From the NCBI GenBank assembly GCA_028277545.1, contig JANQGB010001015.1:1-8201 (forward strand): 8,201 bases of DNA, given 5' to 3'. Below, in pieces: positions 6,607-8,201 of this stretch; the stretch's first letter is position 1, and each line of letters opens with the position of its first letter. A program made the translations under genes and the position numbers. The DNA comes from Phycisphaerae bacterium. Its GTDB lineage: Bacteria; Planctomycetota; Phycisphaerae; UBA1845. The notes beneath the pieces were generated by a model. It ran no database searches. It saw only the letters and a program-made list of their open reading frames with translations, and was not told the DNA's origin.

Positions 6607-7488
6607 ATGCCCGCGCAGATTGTCGACGGCAAAGCACTGGCAGCCAGTATCCGGTCGCAGACCGCCCAACAGGTCCAGGAGCTTCGCGCCGAGGGCATCC
6701 ATGTTCGTCTCGACGCCGTGCTGGTGGGACAGGACGATGCGGCAGTCATTTACGCCCGCTCGCAACAGACGCGCTGCCGCGAGGTTGGTATCGACTACCA
6801 CTTCCATGCCCTGCCGGCGGATTCCACCGAGCGCGACTTGCGGACCTTCCTGGCAGACTTGAACCGTGATCCCAGCGTGACGGGCGTCCTGCTGAATCTC
6901 CCGCTGCCTGACGGTGTGGACACCGCCGCTGTCCAGTACGGCATCGATCCCTACAAGGACGTGGAGGGAATCAACCCGGCCAACATCGGCTTCGTGTTCT
7001 ACGATTGCCCCATCATCGCCCCCTGCACCGCGCTGGCGGTGATGGAAATACTCAGGCACACGGGCTGTGATCCGCGAGGGCTGGAAGCAGCAATAGTGGG
7101 CCAGGGTGCCATCGCCGGTCGCCCCACCACGCTCTTCCTGTTGCAGCAGTTAGCCACCGTCACAGCGTGTCACGAAGCGACGAAAGACCTGGCGGCCAGG
7201 ACTCGCCACGCCGACCTGCTGGTCGTGGCAGCCGGCGTTCCGAACCTGATCCGCGCCGAACATGTCAAGCCCGGGGCGCTGGTCATCGACGTGGGCATAA
7301 ACCGCATCACCTCGGCCGATGGCAAACGCCGTATTGTCGGAGACGTGGCCTTCGACGAGGTGAGCGAAGTAGCCGGCACGATTACGCCGGTCCCCGGAGG
7401 AGTCGGCCCGGTCACGGTCGCCATTCTGATGCGTAGCGCCGTAGAGGCGGCGCGCAAACAGCACGCCGGTCGCCGCCCGATATCCTGA
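6607..7488 (+). CDS. folD: FolD-family methylenetetrahydrofolate dehydrogenase with altered cyclohydrolase residues
   Basis: A 293-residue, full-length FolD-family protein. The family oxidises 5,10-methylene-THF with NAD(P) and usually also hydrolyses methenyl-THF to 10-formyl-THF in the cytosol. The N-terminus (IVDGKALAASIR), PYKDVEGINPANIG (115-128), the Rossmann segment VGQGAIAGRP (154-163), ADLLVVAAG (202-210), GALVIDVGINR (223-233) and TPVPGGVGPVTVAIL (260-274) all fit. By manual alignment with E. coli FolD, Tyr50 is kept (Tyr49), but Lys54 is Gln53, Gln98 is Asn97 and Asp121 is Glu120. The PCTP motif reads PCTA (139-142), and the dinucleotide loop lacks the usual GRS serine. The Lys is essential for cyclohydrolase activity in characterised enzymes, so this one may be dehydrogenase-only or act on another C1 carrier. 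That is inference. It follows the M48 gene by 4 bases, and no strong Shine-Dalgarno site is seen. A 5-base-pair GC hairpin overlaps its stop (7487-7500) without a proper T-run. Confidence 0.88.
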   Translation: MPAQIVDGKALAASIRSQTAQQVQELRAEGIHVRLDAVLVGQDDAAVIYARSQQTRCREVGIDYHFHALPADSTERDLRTFLADLNRDPSVTGVLLNLPLPDGVDTAAVQYGIDPYKDVEGINPANIGFVFYDCPIIAPCTALAVMEILRHTGCDPRGLEAAIVGQGAIAGRPTTLFLLQQLATVTACHEATKDLAARTRHADLLVVAAGVPNLIRAEHVKPGALVIDVGINRITSADGKRRIVGDVAFDEVSEVAGTITPVPGGVGPVTVAILMRSAVEAARKQHAGRRPIS

Positions 7489-7660
7489 GCGCGCCCGCTC
7501 ATGTTTCAGCCCGGAAATCGCTGGCCCCTTAGCCGGCCACCCCCCGATCTTTGCGTCCGCTGGTGCTGGAATTCCTCCTGCCTGACACGTCAATCAGCGT
7601 CAGATATTGTCCATCGGAACCGCCGGGCGCGGCCCTGACGGATTTCCCAATAATTACTCA

Positions 7661-7689
7661 TTGCGTTGCCATTCAACCGGCGATACACT
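7661..7689 (+). promoter_or_regulatory. Possible sigma-70-type promoter of the pseudopilin-like gene
   Basis: TTGCGT at 7661-7666 and TACACT at 7684-7689 are separated by exactly 17 bases. The expected transcript start is only about 7 bases before the ATG at 7703, so the message would be nearly leaderless from that start, or have a short leader if the ATG at 7742 is used. The upstream spacer (7489-7660) also holds TGACACGTCA at 7583-7592, a small dyad of unknown meaning. Such hexamer pairs occur by chance. Confidence 0.35.
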
Positions 7690-7702
7690 TTTTTACACAG
7701 CT

Positions 7703-8201
7703 ATGCGTCGCTATCGTCATCCTAAAAGCGTTGCGCTCACGATGCCGTACCGTGGCGGTAAGCGGCGACATTATGGCTCCGCCTTCAGCCTCATAGAACT
7801 CCTCGTTGTCACTTCAATCATCGTCATTCTGATGGCCATCATGCTGCCGGCACTGAAGCGCTCGATCCGCCAGGCGCGGCAGACGGTGTGTGCCCACCAC
7901 CTCAAAGCCATCGACCTGATGATGCACATTTACCGGACTGAGAGTCGAGGCTGGCTGCCGCACATTCCGGACGAACCGTTCACCGATCCTGACGCACCGC
8001 CGCGGTTCTGGTTCGACATGCTGCTCAGCGGACAGTATCTATCGGACCCGGCCGTACTCATCTGTCCGGATGATCCCTACCGAACCACGCTGGAGCAGAT
8101 CGCCCGGAGCGCGTCTCAATCCGAATCGGCTCACTTTTCCAGCTACGGTATGAGCGAGGTCATCCTGGCCAGCCCCGGCGCTTACTTGGCGCATGTTGAT
8201 C
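7703..8201 (+). CDS. Pseudopilin-like protein with prepilin N-terminal cleavage/methylation motif (partial, C-terminus missing)
   Basis: The frame is open to the right edge and gives 166 codons. A basic leader (RGGKRRHYGSA) is followed by FSLIELLVVTSIIVILMAIMLP, a type IV pilin/pseudopilin helix with the conserved Glu at position +5 (residue 32). Processing by a prepilin peptidase would fall at Ala27-Phe28, with Ala where Gly is usual. After the helix come ALKRSIRQARQTVCAHHLKAIDLMM and Y..ESRGWLPHIPDE, then FDMLLSGQYLSDPAVLICPDD. This layout is typical of the many pseudopilin-like proteins of planctomycetes. It resembles type II secretion pseudopilins at the N-terminus only, so its role in secretion, adhesion or a pilus-like fibre is open. 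The start may be 7703 or the ATG at 7742, which leaves a 14-residue leader; neither has a clear Shine-Dalgarno site. It is separated from the FolD-like gene by 214 bases and probably has its own promoter. Confidence 0.85.
   Translation, partial: MRRYRHPKSVALTMPYRGGKRRHYGSAFSLIELLVVTSIIVILMAIMLPALKRSIRQARQTVCAHHLKAIDLMMHIYRTESRGWLPHIPDEPFTDPDAPPRFWFDMLLSGQYLSDPAVLICPDDPYRTTLEQIARSASQSESAHFSSYGMSEVILASPGAYLAHVD

Noticed and set aside
7487..7500. A GC hairpin (GAGCG/CGCTC) at the end of the FolD-like gene as a terminator.
   Set aside because: The stem is only 5 base pairs, overlaps the stop codon and lacks a T-run, so it is not a convincing intrinsic terminator.
7551..7796. An 81-codon plus-strand frame between the FolD-like and pseudopilin-like genes.
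   Set aside because: It overlaps the pseudopilin start in another frame and has no recognisable features or ribosome binding site.

Overview
The window looks like a chromosomal segment of a GC-rich, Gram-negative-type bacterium, most likely from the Planctomycetota. That assignment is an inference. It rests on the pseudopilin with an SLIELL-type N-terminus at the right edge, the large membrane M48 peptidase, the acidic LTXXQ-type exported protein, and the mix of genes with weak or absent Shine-Dalgarno sites. I see no mobile element, CRISPR array, tRNA or rRNA.

Left part (1-3535): a minus-strand pair encodes a Wzz/GumC-type chain-length and co-polymerase protein, cut by the window edge, preceded 13 bases upstream by a Wza-type outer-membrane polysaccharide export lipoprotein. 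An ExeA/GspA-like AAA ATPase points the other way across a 339-base divergent spacer that carries a 21-base inverted repeat. ExeA-like ATPases of this kind are common partners of polysaccharide export loci, including exosortase-linked ones, so this looks like one end of an exopolysaccharide export cluster that continues beyond the left edge.

Middle (3536-5042): a convergent spacer holds a good intrinsic terminator reading on the minus strand. It ends a gene for an exported, very acidic helical protein with Spy/CpxP-like LTxxQ motifs. A 225-base divergent spacer separates that gene from the next.

Right part (5043-8201): a multi-pass membrane M48 (HtpX/Ste24-type) metallopeptidase is followed after only 4 bases by a FolD-family folate enzyme. 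In that enzyme the Lys, Gln and Asp positions tied to cyclohydrolase catalysis are Gln, Asn and Glu. A 214-base spacer with a possible promoter leads to a truncated pseudopilin-like gene that runs off the right edge.

The most notable observation is the concerted substitution of three FolD active-site residues while the rest of the fold is kept. Next come the divergent pairing of a Spy-like protein with an M48 membrane protease, which recalls envelope-stress regulons, and the ExeA-like ATPase whose C-terminal half is a low-complexity and helical tail rather than a recognisable peptidoglycan-binding domain. I found no clear, wholly new multi-gene system.
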